From NCBI GenBank assembly GCA_032718475.1, contig JAUCBJ010007937.1:26865-90864 (forward strand): DNA of 64,000 nucleotides, read 5' to 3'. Positions 21,013-30,068 of the stretch are shown here, in pieces. Each line of letters begins with the position of its first letter. Position 1 is the first letter of the stretch. The stretch is from Nemertoderma westbladi (Eukaryota; Xenacoelomorpha; Nemertodermatida; Nemertodermatidae). The position numbers and the translations under genes were made by a program. The notes under the pieces were generated by a model. The model ran no database searches and was not told the DNA's origin. It saw only the letters and a list, made by a program, of their open reading frames with translations.

Positions 21013-21938
21013 GTTTTTGTTAGTATTTCGTTACTATACATGCGCCGAAACTGTAGATATTCTTCCGGCCTGCTCCCATCGAATTTGAATGGTTCCACGG
21101 GTGGTAACTCGATCCTCGTTTTCAACGCATCGATCAACGTGGCCATCCCCATCGCCTGCGCTTCCAATGGATTCGATGGGTTCTGCATAGTTTCTCCTGT
21201 CTGGTGCGTTCCGTCTGTCCTATTTCTTGACTTTCTCTGGCTTGGGTATGTCATCGGGGGTAGCGGCCCCCTCCATATGTCTGTATCACACGATCTATTC
21301 TCATCCAAGGGTCTCGTTGTTCTTGCCCCTATCGGGGTATATTGTTGATATTGTGATGGGGGAATGTCACCCTGTCCCCCCCCCACCGGTATGTTTGGTA
21401 CTGGGGTTGATGTTAATATGTTGGGGCCCATGCACCTATCCGCAATAATTCCCCCCTCCCCTGGGTATATGTTATGTCCCTGCATGCTGTAGTCATACTG
21501 CTGTGCTGGTACCGGTATAGGCCTATCAGCTTCTGGCCTACTCGCCGGTATGTATTCCGCGACTTCCGGGTTTAATCCCGTTGTCCACGCCATCCTATCG
21601 CCTACATTGCCTCTCTCAGTATGGCCTATGGTATGTGCAGTAAGGCCTACAGTATGTCCTACAGTCTGCATGTGTCGCTCGGGATCGAAGTTTATTCTTC
21701 TCGAATAATCCTCCCCGCGGCTACCGTATTCTCGATCGATAGGTGTATTCCGTCGGAAAGTTTCTCTTCGACCCCCCTCTCTACTGTCCTCATCTTCGTA
21801 CCGGTACATCGCGTACCCCTCTCTCGGCGCGTAGTGCGCCTCGCCGGGTCGCATCTCTCCGGGGCGACGGCAATCTCCCGGAGTCCGACCCCACTGACTC
21901 TCCGTTCTCATCTCAACTACCGACGGCTCGCTATCCAT
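21009..21938 (-). CDS. gag: Gag C-terminal segment, overlapping pol by 4 bp
   Basis: A 309-aa frame. It opens with charged and Arg/Glu-rich sequence, then a Pro-rich part. It ends in the first half of a DUF1759 domain (VEPFKFDGSRPEEYLQFRRM), which continues in the pol frame. The stop TGA at 21009-21011 directly follows a run of five A on the coding strand (ACAAAAACTTGA). A one-base backward slip there joins the two halves of the domain. The frame is also open upstream of the Met at 21938 to about 22097, so this ATG is probably internal to a longer gag. Confidence 0.75.
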   Translation of the reverse strand: MDSEPSVVEMRTESQWGRTPGDCRRPGEMRPGEAHYAPREGYAMYRYEDEDSREGGRRETFRRNTPIDREYGSRGEDYSRRINFDPERHMQTVGHTVGLTAHTIGHTERGNVGDRMAWTTGLNPEVAEYIPASRPEADRPIPVPAQQYDYSMQGHNIYPGEGGIIADRCMGPNILTSTPVPNIPVGGGQGDIPPSQYQQYTPIGARTTRPLDENRSCDTDIWRGPLPPMTYPSQRKSRNRTDGTHQTGETMQNPSNPLEAQAMGMATLIDALKTRIELPPVEPFKFDGSRPEEYLQFRRMYSNEILTKT

Positions 21939-22189
21939 CCTCGCTCTTCTATCGTTCGCGGCGATACCTCTACTACTCTTCTCTTCTTCTCCTTTCAGTG
22001 GAGTATTCCCGCTCGTGAGATCTCTCGTCGACCTCCCGGTTAAACCCCACTGTTCTTCTTCCCTCTTCTGATCGGGCTCGACGCTTCGTCCGCCCTCTTA
22101 CGACGTCAACCTGTCTCTCTCTGCTCGGTCGCACGCCGCTGGGGATACTCGCAACCCCCCTATTACTTTCCGTCGCCGGTTGTTGCGGT

Positions 22190-23260
22190 TCACCTATTTC
22201 GGCCCGCGCACCATCCGCTGACGGCTGTGGGACACTCTCTGCCCCCCCCCCCCCCTTTCGCCGCTAACTCGCTGTTGTGGGGTTCTCGTAGCCCCCCCCC
22301 CCCCCCCCACTCGCCACATCTAACTTCGCTACTCCTCACCCCGCTACTATATCCCTCTCCAGTCGACACATCAAGCCTACCGCGGTCGGGTCTATTCACC
22401 CCCGCCTCTCCCTCTGCTATTGCGTGGCCTACCAGGCCCTCTACTCCCTGCCTACCAACTATGTGGCCTACCAGGCCCTCGCTGGGTCTACCTAACCCAG
22501 CCACTCCCTGCCTACCAACTACGTGGCCTACCAGGCCCTCGCTGGGTCTACCTAACCCAGCTATTCCCTGCCTACCAACTACGTGGCCTACCAGGCCCTC
22601 GCTGGGTCTACCTAACCCAGCTATTCCCTGCCTACCAACTACGTGGCCTACCAGGTCCTCGTCTGTCTGGCCACACACGCCCGACGTGTTTATATTAATA
22701 GCACCCGTATTGGAAACGGAATTAATTTGTTCGTTCGAAATAAAATCATTTGAATTATCTTGCGCGACTACACCATCTGAATTATTTTGTAAATTCGGGC
22801 TCGCTGAATTATTTAAGTTATTTAGATTATTTTGTGTTATTGCATTACTTAAATTATTTTCTAAGTTCGGATTTGGGTTATTACTTTGATTAATTGGATT
22901 ATTTTGCGTAGCTACATTAATATTAGAATTATTTTCTACATTAATATTAGGAATGTTCTGATTTAAATTTAAATTACTACCACTAGGTAAAGTATTTCCT
23001 GCAATAAAGGTTTGATTAGAATTGTCCCATACGGTACTATTAATATTAACCACGTCTACTGTACCATTATCATTATTACCCCCCCCCCCCCCCCCCGCCC
23101 GTACGGTCACACCAGTTTTGAGTCTGTCGTGCGGTCCCTGTAAGTGGGGTATTAATAAATGTATCCACGGCCCCCGGCTCCTCAAAAATACTCGAGCCAG
23201 CCTCGCTCTCAGACTCCCCCATTTGCGCCAGTTCCACCTCACGCGCGTGTATAGCTTCAT
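22190..23260 (-). CDS. gag: Gag middle segment: Asn-rich and 20-residue repeats
   Basis: A 356-aa frame. Its first 60 codons are out of frame with gag. From the poly-G run at 23079-23096 onward it carries a very Asn-rich stretch (NNSNINVATQNNPINQSNN and similar), then about four 20-residue repeats of GLVGHVVGRQGIAGLGRPSE (DNA 22428-22660). It then enters poly-G runs at 22292-22308 and 22242-22255, after which the likely coding frame changes again. Such low-complexity gag is unusual for BEL/Pao. The ATG at 23260 is probably not a real start. Confidence 0.5.
   Translation of the reverse strand: MKLYTRVRWNWRKWGSLRARLARVFLRSRGPWIHLLIPHLQGPHDRLKTGVTVRAGGGGGGNNDNGTVDVVNINSTVWDNSNQTFIAGNTLPSGSNLNLNQNIPNINVENNSNINVATQNNPINQSNNPNPNLENNLSNAITQNNLNNLNNSASPNLQNNSDGVVAQDNSNDFISNEQINSVSNTGAININTSGVCGQTDEDLVGHVVGRQGIAGLGRPSEGLVGHVVGRQGIAGLGRPSEGLVGHVVGRQGVAGLGRPSEGLVGHIVGRQGVEGLVGHAIAEGEAGVNRPDRGRLDVSTGEGYSSGVRSSEVRCGEWGGGGGLREPHNSELAAKGGGGGRECPTAVSGWCAGRNR
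22428..22660. repeat. 60-bp tandem repeat inside gag, about four copies
   Basis: The string CTACGTGGCCTACCAGGCCC recurs every 60 bp with few changes. The period is a multiple of three, so the gag frame stays open and encodes 20-residue repeats. Confidence 0.9.
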
Positions 23261-24602
23261 ACTCTACGAGTTTGTCTCGCTGTTTCTCCAATTCTCTTCG
23301 CTCACGCTCCGCTTTTGCTATTTTATCCATAGCCTCCCTCTCGGTCTGCTTGGCCAATTCCATCTCTCTCCTAATCCCCTCCCTTCGCCTCGCCTCACGC
23401 GCTCTACGTTCACTCTCCTCCCTCACTTCACGCTCTCTGCGTTCACTTTTCTCCTTCGCTTCACGCTTCTCGCGTTCGCTTTTCTCTCTCGCCACACGCT
23501 CTTCTTGTTCCTTCAACTCTATTTCATCATACTCCCTGAGGCTCCTCACGGCCCTTTCGGCCCTCTCTCTTACCTCTCCAATCGACGCCATTTCCCTCTC
23601 CAGCAGCACTCTCCCTTCCTCTAGCCGTCTACCTACTTCTCTATTACCTTGCACTGCTAGATTGAGACAGTACCTAGCGTCTATCTCTCTCACCCGTCTT
23701 TCTTTTGCGGAGGATGTAGCAGACTTATCGTTTGTGGAGGATTCCCTCCGCCTTCCCGATCTACTAGCTTTCCCCCTCCTCCCGGAACTCCCTCCGACCG
23801 ACGAGACCGAATCCGCGGGGTCAGCCTCGGATTCGCCCTCCTCAGGTCTGTTCCAACCCACTAATTTTACTCCCCGGGCATCGACCAAGTATGGCCCTAT
23901 GTACACTGACGCTACGCTAGGTTCCATACTCCCACATTCCCATAGTTCAAATAGTTCGCTGGCAACCCCTTTTGCTCTCTCCTCGGCTAGTTCTCTCTGC
24001 CCAAAACGCATTAGGTAATTAAAGTGTCTATCCGAATCACCTAGTCGTTTCCTCAGTCTCACCTCGTCTATCGTTTTCCCTTTTCTGGCCTCCTCTAGTA
24101 GTCTCCGGGTCGCGTTGTAGGCCCGTCGAAGTTGCTCAGAAACCCCGACGTCCTCGTCGCCGACCTCTCGTCCGTCTCTCCGGGTTCGACGTCGTACCGG
24201 CGGCCCCACCGTCGCCGTTTCGGCGGGCCGCTCGTCGCCCTCGGCCTGTGGCTGGCCGGCGGCATCGGTACCGATATCTCGTTCGCCTCTCTGCGTCCGG
24301 GGCCGCACCGTCGGCCCCACCTTCGCCGTTTCGGCGGGCCGCTCGTCGCCCTCGGCCTGTGGCTGGCCGGCGACACCGGTGCGTCGACCCCCGTCCCGTG
24401 TCGACTCGTCTCCGTCTCCCTCCGTCCCGCTCTCTCTTTCTCTCGGTTCGAGCTCGGGTTCCAGGCCCCCCTCGTCCTGAACTGCCGGATGACCCGTTAC
24501 CGATGGGTCCGGCGTTGTGGGCCTGTATCGCCTGGTTGCGGCCTCGCGGATCGTTAGGTCTTCGTCTGGGGTCCGCGTCGGTGTCTCGCCCGATTGACTC
24601 AT
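23076..24602 (-). CDS. gag: Gag N-terminal segment with long coiled coil
   Basis: A 508-aa frame starting at an ATG 60 bp inside the 5' LTR, as expected for the first ORF. The N-terminal 150 residues are Arg/Glu/Pro-rich and include a repeat of about 33 residues (AGQPQAEGDERPAETA twice). Residues about 310-470 are a very charged coiled coil (EKSEREKREAKEKSERRERE and similar). The frame runs into an 18-base C-run on + at 23079-23096 and ends in poly-Gly. The Asn-rich continuation lies in another frame. Recognition as gag is from position and character, not from a known domain. Confidence 0.65.
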   Translation of the reverse strand: MSQSGETPTRTPDEDLTIREAATRRYRPTTPDPSVTGHPAVQDEGGLEPELEPRERESGTEGDGDESTRDGGRRTGVAGQPQAEGDERPAETAKVGPTVRPRTQRGERDIGTDAAGQPQAEGDERPAETATVGPPVRRRTRRDGREVGDEDVGVSEQLRRAYNATRRLLEEARKGKTIDEVRLRKRLGDSDRHFNYLMRFGQRELAEERAKGVASELFELWECGSMEPSVASVYIGPYLVDARGVKLVGWNRPEEGESEADPADSVSSVGGSSGRRGKASRSGRRRESSTNDKSATSSAKERRVREIDARYCLNLAVQGNREVGRRLEEGRVLLEREMASIGEVRERAERAVRSLREYDEIELKEQEERVAREKSEREKREAKEKSERREREVREESERRAREARRREGIRREMELAKQTEREAMDKIAKAERERRELEKQRDKLVEYEAIHAREVELAQMGESESEAGSSIFEEPGAVDTFINTPLTGTARQTQNWCDRTGGGGGGG

Positions 24603-24662
24603 CTCGCTGGTGATTGGTGGCTGATGGTTTGGCTAGCTAGGGCAGCGGTTGGTTTTAGTTAC

Positions 24663-25192
24663 TGTGACGGGATCCAGGAGGGATCCCGATTTATCCGGTA
24701 TTTAGTTCACGCGTCCCCGCCGTGTATAAAGAGTGAATGAAAGTGAAATGAGTTCTGAAGTTCGGTGTATAATAATAGAGGTATAAGATATAGATATATT
24801 GTATAGTATATGGAAGGCGGGATACGGTAACTAAAAGTCCCGTGCTCCCCTATCTAAACTAATTAACCTATGCTAGCACTACTGCACTGAGATAACTGAA
24901 TTACTGATATTGGGTTATTGGTTATATTGCACGGTTGGCCTGATTACTACCTAATCGATGCCTTGCCCCCCTCTGATTGGTTGATACCCTTGTTGGCGCC
25001 CTTTGGAGTGTTCCCGTTCACTCCACCTATTCTCTCTGGGTTAGGGGTTTGGCCCCTGACCCTCTATTGTGTGCTTCCTTCCCATTCTTATTGGGATGGC
25101 ACGAGTTGGTTAATTATCCAATCTCGTGGCTCCCAATATTGCTTATCGGCTTATAACTTTATGGGGTGTTAGCGGGATTGAATAAGCTAACA
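24663..25192 (-). repeat. 5' LTR of the BEL/Pao element
   Basis: 530 bp, TGTGACGG to GCTAACA on +, about three differences from the other LTR. The right-hand TTAAT target duplicate follows at 25193-25197. The LTR hairpin is at 25090-25137. Confidence 0.95.
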
Positions 25193-25287
25193 TTAATACT
25201 ATATGTTGACGGAGTATAATATATCTTACATATCTTTGGAACTTAGGCAATATAAACTAGTAGACGCCTTATGGTTCCTTATGGACT

Positions 25288-27717
25288 GATGATGATGATC
25301 GGCTTGCACTAGGGTGCAGTGCCGGCGGCCCCAGAAACATAGCGCCCCCAGATCTTGCGGTCAGCCATACAATTTCCTAATTCATTCCTGTTCTCAAGTC
25401 CTGTGTCCTTGAGCAGGCGTTTGAGGAAAGTCATTGGCTGTCCACCACGTCTATTCTCGCCAGCAGGCTGCCACAGCACAAGGTTGTGTACAGGTTGATC
25501 CTGCCGGCGGAAACAGTGCCCAGCAAGCATTAGACGGCGTTTCTGCAGGGTGATGCTAGGTCTTGGCAATGAGATGTTACCATATTTATATAACACCTCA
25601 TTGCTTATGTGTGCATCATATGCTATGTTGTGCACCCGGCGAAGCATCCTGGTGTATGTGCCATCCAAGGACCTGGTGTCTTCAGCAGTTAGAGCCCAGC
25701 ATGGGCTGCCATAGAGCAGCACAGGCTCCACTGCTGCACGGAAAAGGCGTACCTTTAAAGAGCATGAGATGTCAGAGCTCTTCCAGATCCTGGATAGCTT
25801 GTGGATGGCGGACCAGGCTTTCCCTTTGCGAATTCGGAGATCTTCAGCAGACCTCCGAACCCATGATCCAAGGTAGCAGAAGTCGTTCACATGACTTACC
25901 AGTCCATCCAGCGATTGAATGTTATCCCGATCAATTTTCTGCTGATCTGAATCCATGTTTACTGTCAGAATTTTGGTCTTTGTGCTATTCACAAAGAGGC
26001 CAACACTAGATGCAGCCTCCTCTAAGCTAGATAGCAGCTTCTGTGCTCCTTCTAATGTCTCTGACAGTAAACCAAGGTCATCTGCAAAGTCAAGGTCGGT
26101 TAGATGTTCTGCTGGGGAACCACGTCTACGGCTACCTGATGGTGGAGATATTTCCACCCCATCAGCTTCATGAAGATCGAGTGATGTCCGCAGCACATAG
26201 TCCACCACAATAATGAAGAGGAACGGGGCTAATGTGTCTCCTTGAAGGACACCCCAGAGAACCTCAAATGGGTCTGTGTCTCCATCAGTAGTGGATACAA
26301 AGGTCGTGGAACCGTCATATACTGATCTGATTGCATTAATGATCTCATTGGGGATCCCATATGCCTGAAGAATTTGGAACATGCGTGGGCGTGACACGGA
26401 ATCGAAGGCCTTGAAGAAATCCACAAATATGACAGCCAAATGTCTGTCTTTCTTTGTAGAAACCTCTTCAATAATCCTTCTAAGTGCCAGAATGGGTTCA
26501 AAGGTACCTCTACCTTTTCGAAACCCATTTTGATTCCCACGCAAGAGTCTTTCTACAGGATCCCTAATGCGATTCAGCATTATTCTGTTGAATAATTTAG
26601 CTGCAATTGAGATTAGACTAATTCCACGATATGAACCAAAATAGGAGAGGTTGCCCTTCTTTGGAACGGGTGTTAGCCGATTAGTCTTCAGTTCTTGTGG
26701 TGCAATCTTAGTGCGGTACATTTCTGCTAGGATAGGGTGGGCTAGTTGAAGGCATTCTCTGATCTTAAAGACCTCGGGAGGCACATCATCAACACCAGAT
26801 GCCCTATTGGTTTTAATGTCATTCGAAGCAGTTAAGACCTCTTCGAATGTTATGTCACCAATTGGGATGTCTGAGAGTATTGTGTGTGACACAGGCTTTA
26901 CAGTGAAATCGTCAGTCAGTTCTCGATCATTATTTAGCAATTTCTCGAAATGAGACTTCCAGCCTGCCAAGCGGTCGGCTGGAGAATCAGCCTTCACCTT
27001 GGCAGTTGGTCGGCTTTTTCTTCCAGAGAGCAGGTTGATTGCTTGCCAGGCTTCAGCAGATTTCCTGCTTTCGTCAGCAGCATTGATAGTATCAACCTGC
27101 TCGCTGATAAGCTTTGCTTTATTAATCGAGTATTGCTTGTTTAGAGATTTCACTGAAGCTTTCACTGCATTTTTTGCAGAAGTTGTACGTCGGCTACGAT
27201 ACTCTCTTTGGGCTTTGTTCAATGCCTCTCGCAGGTCTAGAATGCGCTGGTCTGCCCAGGGGATCTTCTTCAACTTCCGTGGCTTTAGAGGAACAGTTTT
27301 CTTTGCAGCTGACTTTACTGCTGCAGCAAACTGGGTATATTTCTCACAGTGGTTCATTTCTTCATTTATGAGACTGGAATATCTATTTGTAACCTCAATT
27401 GTAAAGTTATCCTTTATAATGGGGTTTTTATCCAAGGTAGACCAGTCATGATGTGGGGTGGACTTTTTAAGACCCTTGTTTGCACGAAGGCTTAATTTGG
27501 TCTTTCCCATAACCAATCGATGGTCAGTCTGAAATGTCCGCACTGTGAGAGAAGAGCAGTCAATTATTGATCCTCTGTATTTCTTACGGAAGATGAGGTG
27601 GTCTATCTGGGACTTATGACCACTGGGTCCCACATGGGTGTACAGCTTTCCAGGTCGTTTTTGGAAATTTGTATTGGCCGAAAACAGCTCATTTGCCAGA
27701 ATTTCTCATTTCCCAGA
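25288..27717 (-). mobile_element. RTE-type LINE (family C), copy 1
   Basis: A 5'-truncated RTE with a GAT-repeat 3' tail next to ATCGGCTTGCACTAGGGTGC on +. It is nearly identical to 30087-32515 (about ten differences over 2.6 kb by eye). It lacks a target duplication at its 3' side. On its 5' side it carries the same flank as copy 2 (27718-27892), so it arose by duplication of genomic DNA containing copy 2 and not by its own insertion. Confidence 0.85.
25309..27633 (-). CDS. RTE ORF2 (endonuclease remnant plus reverse transcriptase), copy 1
   Basis: 774 codons from an internal GTG. In-frame coding continues about 25 codons upstream to the truncation. It begins with the last two endonuclease motifs (SQIDHLIF and TDHRLVM), then a linker, then a full RT: GFRKGRGTFEPILALRRIIEE, VDFFKAFDSV, GVLQGDTLAPFLF, the catalytic FADD and CYLGSW. 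The C-terminal region has LTAEDTRSLD and LAGHCFRRQDQPVHN and ends GAAGTAP. RT motifs look intact, but the endonuclease is mostly missing, so it cannot be autonomous. Confidence 0.85.
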   Translation of the reverse strand: MGPSGHKSQIDHLIFRKKYRGSIIDCSSLTVRTFQTDHRLVMGKTKLSLRANKGLKKSTPHHDWSTLDKNPIIKDNFTIEVTNRYSSLINEEMNHCEKYTQFAAAVKSAAKKTVPLKPRKLKKIPWADQRILDLREALNKAQREYRSRRTTSAKNAVKASVKSLNKQYSINKAKLISEQVDTINAADESRKSAEAWQAINLLSGRKSRPTAKVKADSPADRLAGWKSHFEKLLNNDRELTDDFTVKPVSHTILSDIPIGDITFEEVLTASNDIKTNRASGVDDVPPEVFKIRECLQLAHPILAEMYRTKIAPQELKTNRLTPVPKKGNLSYFGSYRGISLISIAAKLFNRIMLNRIRDPVERLLRGNQNGFRKGRGTFEPILALRRIIEEVSTKKDRHLAVIFVDFFKAFDSVSRPRMFQILQAYGIPNEIINAIRSVYDGSTTFVSTTDGDTDPFEVLWGVLQGDTLAPFLFIIVVDYVLRTSLDLHEADGVEISPPSGSRRRGSPAEHLTDLDFADDLGLLSETLEGAQKLLSSLEEAASSVGLFVNSTKTKILTVNMDSDQQKIDRDNIQSLDGLVSHVNDFCYLGSWVRRSAEDLRIRKGKAWSAIHKLSRIWKSSDISCSLKVRLFRAAVEPVLLYGSPCWALTAEDTRSLDGTYTRMLRRVHNIAYDAHISNEVLYKYGNISLPRPSITLQKRRLMLAGHCFRRQDQPVHNLVLWQPAGENRRGGQPMTFLKRLLKDTGLENRNELGNCMADRKIWGRYVSGAAGTAP

Positions 27718-27892
27718 ATATAATTTCTTACATTTAATTATTGAAATATATTGGAGGGGAATCTCGACGAATTAACAATACCAATTATCAACATCACGTG
27801 ACATACTATAGCACTTATTTCTTCTTAAAGATTGGCGAAACCTACAAAAAAGATTTCAATGAACAACGGACTTACCCTACCTACCCATTAGT
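27718..27892. repeat. Flank shared with copy 2 (also at 32516-32690)
   Basis: It includes the 18-bp target-duplication sequence (ATATAATTTCTTACATTT) and 157 bp of ordinary flank that is the same after both RTE copies. Identity ends at CCCATTAGT: at 27893 the sequence becomes the Cys-rich/RT-like ORF, whereas at 32691 it becomes unrelated DNA. Confidence 0.9.
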
Positions 27893-29880
27893 CTGGCCAA
27901 CTCGGTCGACTGAGTCCTAAACTTCGTCAGCAGGTGTTTCCACCCCTGAACGTCGACGCCCGACGGCCCAGCAGCGTTCCCCTTCATCCGGAGTAGGCTA
28001 GACAGTATTACTTCTCCGTCTATCCCCTCGAAGATGACGCCGTGATGTTCAGGGGCGCCAGGATACTCTGCTGGGTCGATGAGTATGGACTCATCCGCTG
28101 GTTGAGCTGGTGGATGTTTGTCACGTAAAACATCTCTCACCGTCTTCGTGACGCCGTCTTTGTCGAGAAACGACTCCCCCAACTTCATTGGCGCCCCACG
28201 ATTAGCCGCACTCAGACACCGTGTGGCTGCTGAGATGTTGCCGCTCAACATGTGGCGGACGAATGCCTTCTGTAGAGCGACGGTTTGGGAGGCGGTCTGT
28301 CGAGGTTTGGGGAGATGGTATTGTATCGCCCGGGCCTCGACCATCAGTTCCTGGAACTGACCTCCCTGCCAGCTCACCAGCCGTCGCTGTAAAACACGCC
28401 GATGTGTCGCCGTTGTTGAGTTGCGGCTGGGCTTCTGTTGGAGTAAAGCCGGCAGCAACATCAACAACGTACCGGCGATGTCTCTCAGTGGATTGTCAGA
28501 CACAGTTAGGGATATAAGACGGGTCATCTCAGGCACTACCTGGCGACCCACCGCCCCCTGAGGCATCAAAAACAAATTCGATCGCCAGTGAACGATTTCA
28601 TCGTATGTCTGGTTTATGGTGGAATAAAACTCAGACTTTGGGAATCGTTTCATCCCCCAAGTAACTTCGCCGGTCTGGGACGTTGCTGTCGATGACGTGG
28701 TGGTAGAGGGGCCCGAGGATGACGAGATGGGAGTGGGGCCAACGGAACCCGACGATGACATGGTGGAGGTGGGGCCAACGGAACCCGACAATGACGTGGT
28801 GGTAGTGGGGCCCGAGGATGACGAGGTGGGAGTGGGGCCAACGGAACCCGATGATGACGTGGTGGGAGTGGGGCCAACGGAACCCGACGATGACGTGGTG
28901 GAAGTGGGATAAAACTCAGACTTTGGGAATCGTTTCATCCCCCAAGTAACTTCGCCGGTCTGGGACGTTGCTGTCGATGACGTGGTGGTAGAGGGGCCCG
29001 AGGATGACGAGATGGGAGTGGGGCCAACGGAACCCGACGATGACGTGGTGGAGGTGGGGCCAACGGAACCCGACAATGACGTGGTGGTAGTGGGGCCCGA
29101 GGATGACGAGGTGGGAGTGGGGCCAACGGAACCCGATGATGACGTGGTGGGAGTGGGGCCAACGGAACCCGACGATGACGTGGTGGAAGTGGGGCCAACG
29201 GAACCCGACGATGACGTGGTGGGAGTGGGGCCAGCGGAACCCGACGATGTTGTTGTGGGGCCAATGGAACCCGACGATGACGTGGTGGAAGCAGGGCCAG
29301 CGGAACCCGACGATGTGGTTGTGGGGCCAACGGATCCCGACGATGTTGTTGTTGGGCCAGCGGAACCTGACGATGTTGTTGTGGGGCCAGCGGATCCCGA
29401 CGATGTTGTTGTTGGGCCAGCGGAACCCGACGATGTTGTTGTGAGGCCAGCGGTACCCGACGATGTTGTTGTGGAGCCAACGGAACCCGACGATGACGAT
29501 CCTATAGTTTGTAACGAGAGGGGGAGACAATCCCGTGGGGTTGAGGGGACCAGAGTCACGTCCAAGTCTACCAGTGTTGTGTCGTCATCACTGGTAGTGT
29601 CGCTGGCTAATGCCGATAATCGCCCCCCATCCTGGGAATAGAAGACGGGGGCCGAAACGTCGGGATTGTCATGCACTGGTAGCGGCTGCGACTGATGAAG
29701 CGCTCTGGTATCAGACAATACCGGTGCAACCGGTATTTGTGTACCAGCTTGTCCCCTATTTCTACAATTATTTTTCCCCCCAGGGGCACAGTTTGTACAT
29801 AACCTCCCCTGCCGTGCACAAACACACTTGGCGCATCGCCCCGTTGTCGCATTACAGCTGCAACAAGCCGATCCCGACAT
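27893..29880 (-). CDS. Cys-rich, Ser/Thr/Gly-repeat, RT-like ORF, 3'-truncated
   Basis: The frame starts ATG at 29880. Residues 1-45 are a Cys-rich module (CCSCNATTGRCAKCVC, then C..C and C...C) resembling the CXC-type module found at the start of some retroelement ORFs in aquatic invertebrates. A long Ser/Thr/Gly/Pro tract (SSSGSVGPT repeats) follows. Then come about 200 residues of globular sequence ending at GNAAGPSGVDVQGWKHLL, which resembles the opening motif of an RT domain in that family. The frame is cut at the duplication breakpoint (27892) and stops at 27877. The element class is not certain. A 286-bp internal duplication lengthens the tract. Plus-strand frames here (VVVGPTEPDDD repeats) are shadows. 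Confidence 0.6.
28625..29196. repeat. 286-bp tandem duplication in the Ser/Thr tract, over shorter repeats
   Basis: TAAAACTCAGACTTTGGGAA occurs at 28625 and again at 28911, and the following 280 bp match. The result is two copies of TGEVTWGMKRFPKSEFY in the protein. Beyond it, shorter units of GACGATGACGTGGTGG type continue to about 29480. Confidence 0.9.
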
Positions 29881-30068
29881 GTCCTCTATCCTCTATATTA
29901 CATAATTATAATATGTTAATCTCAGGTATAAGCTCAACCATCAAGTATCAGCAGATTTGGGCTGGGCTGGGCTAGGCCTACCTACCGGTACACTGCAGTA
30001 CGGTACTATAATGGAATATACTATAAGTCTAAGTAATGAAATTTCTTGTTAAACAATATGTATTTTAT
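29881..30068. other. Region upstream of the Cys-rich ORF
   Basis: AT-rich, no ORF. It ends at the 18-bp target duplicate (30069-30086) of RTE copy 2. Confidence 0.4.

Larger units (their letters stand above)
11817..25192 (-). mobile_element. Complete 13.4-kb BEL/Pao LTR retrotransposon
   Basis: Two 530-bp LTRs (TGTTAGC...GTCACA on the coding strand) enclose gag-like ORFs, pol and an extra ORF, all on the minus strand. The element is flanked by the 5-bp target duplication TTAAT (11812-11816 and 25193-25197). The LTRs differ by about three substitutions by eye (about 0.6%), so insertion was recent. A polypurine tract abuts the 3' LTR. Just inside the 5' LTR I see no clear tRNA-complementary site starting with TGG (the strand reads GTAACTAAAACCAACCGC), so the primer is unknown. 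At 13.4 kb it is much longer than the 5-9 kb usual for the family. The extra length comes from the long gag region and the ORF downstream of pol. Confidence 0.95.

Noticed and set aside
26950-27451. Plus-strand 150-codon frame, repeated at 31797-32249
   Set aside because: Antisense of the RTE ORF; it is duplicated only because the RTE is.
28697-29641. Plus-strand frames of VVVGPTEPDDD repeats and minus-strand HRRVPLAP repeats
   Set aside because: Shadows of the Ser/Thr/Gly tract of the real minus-strand ORF 27893-29880.
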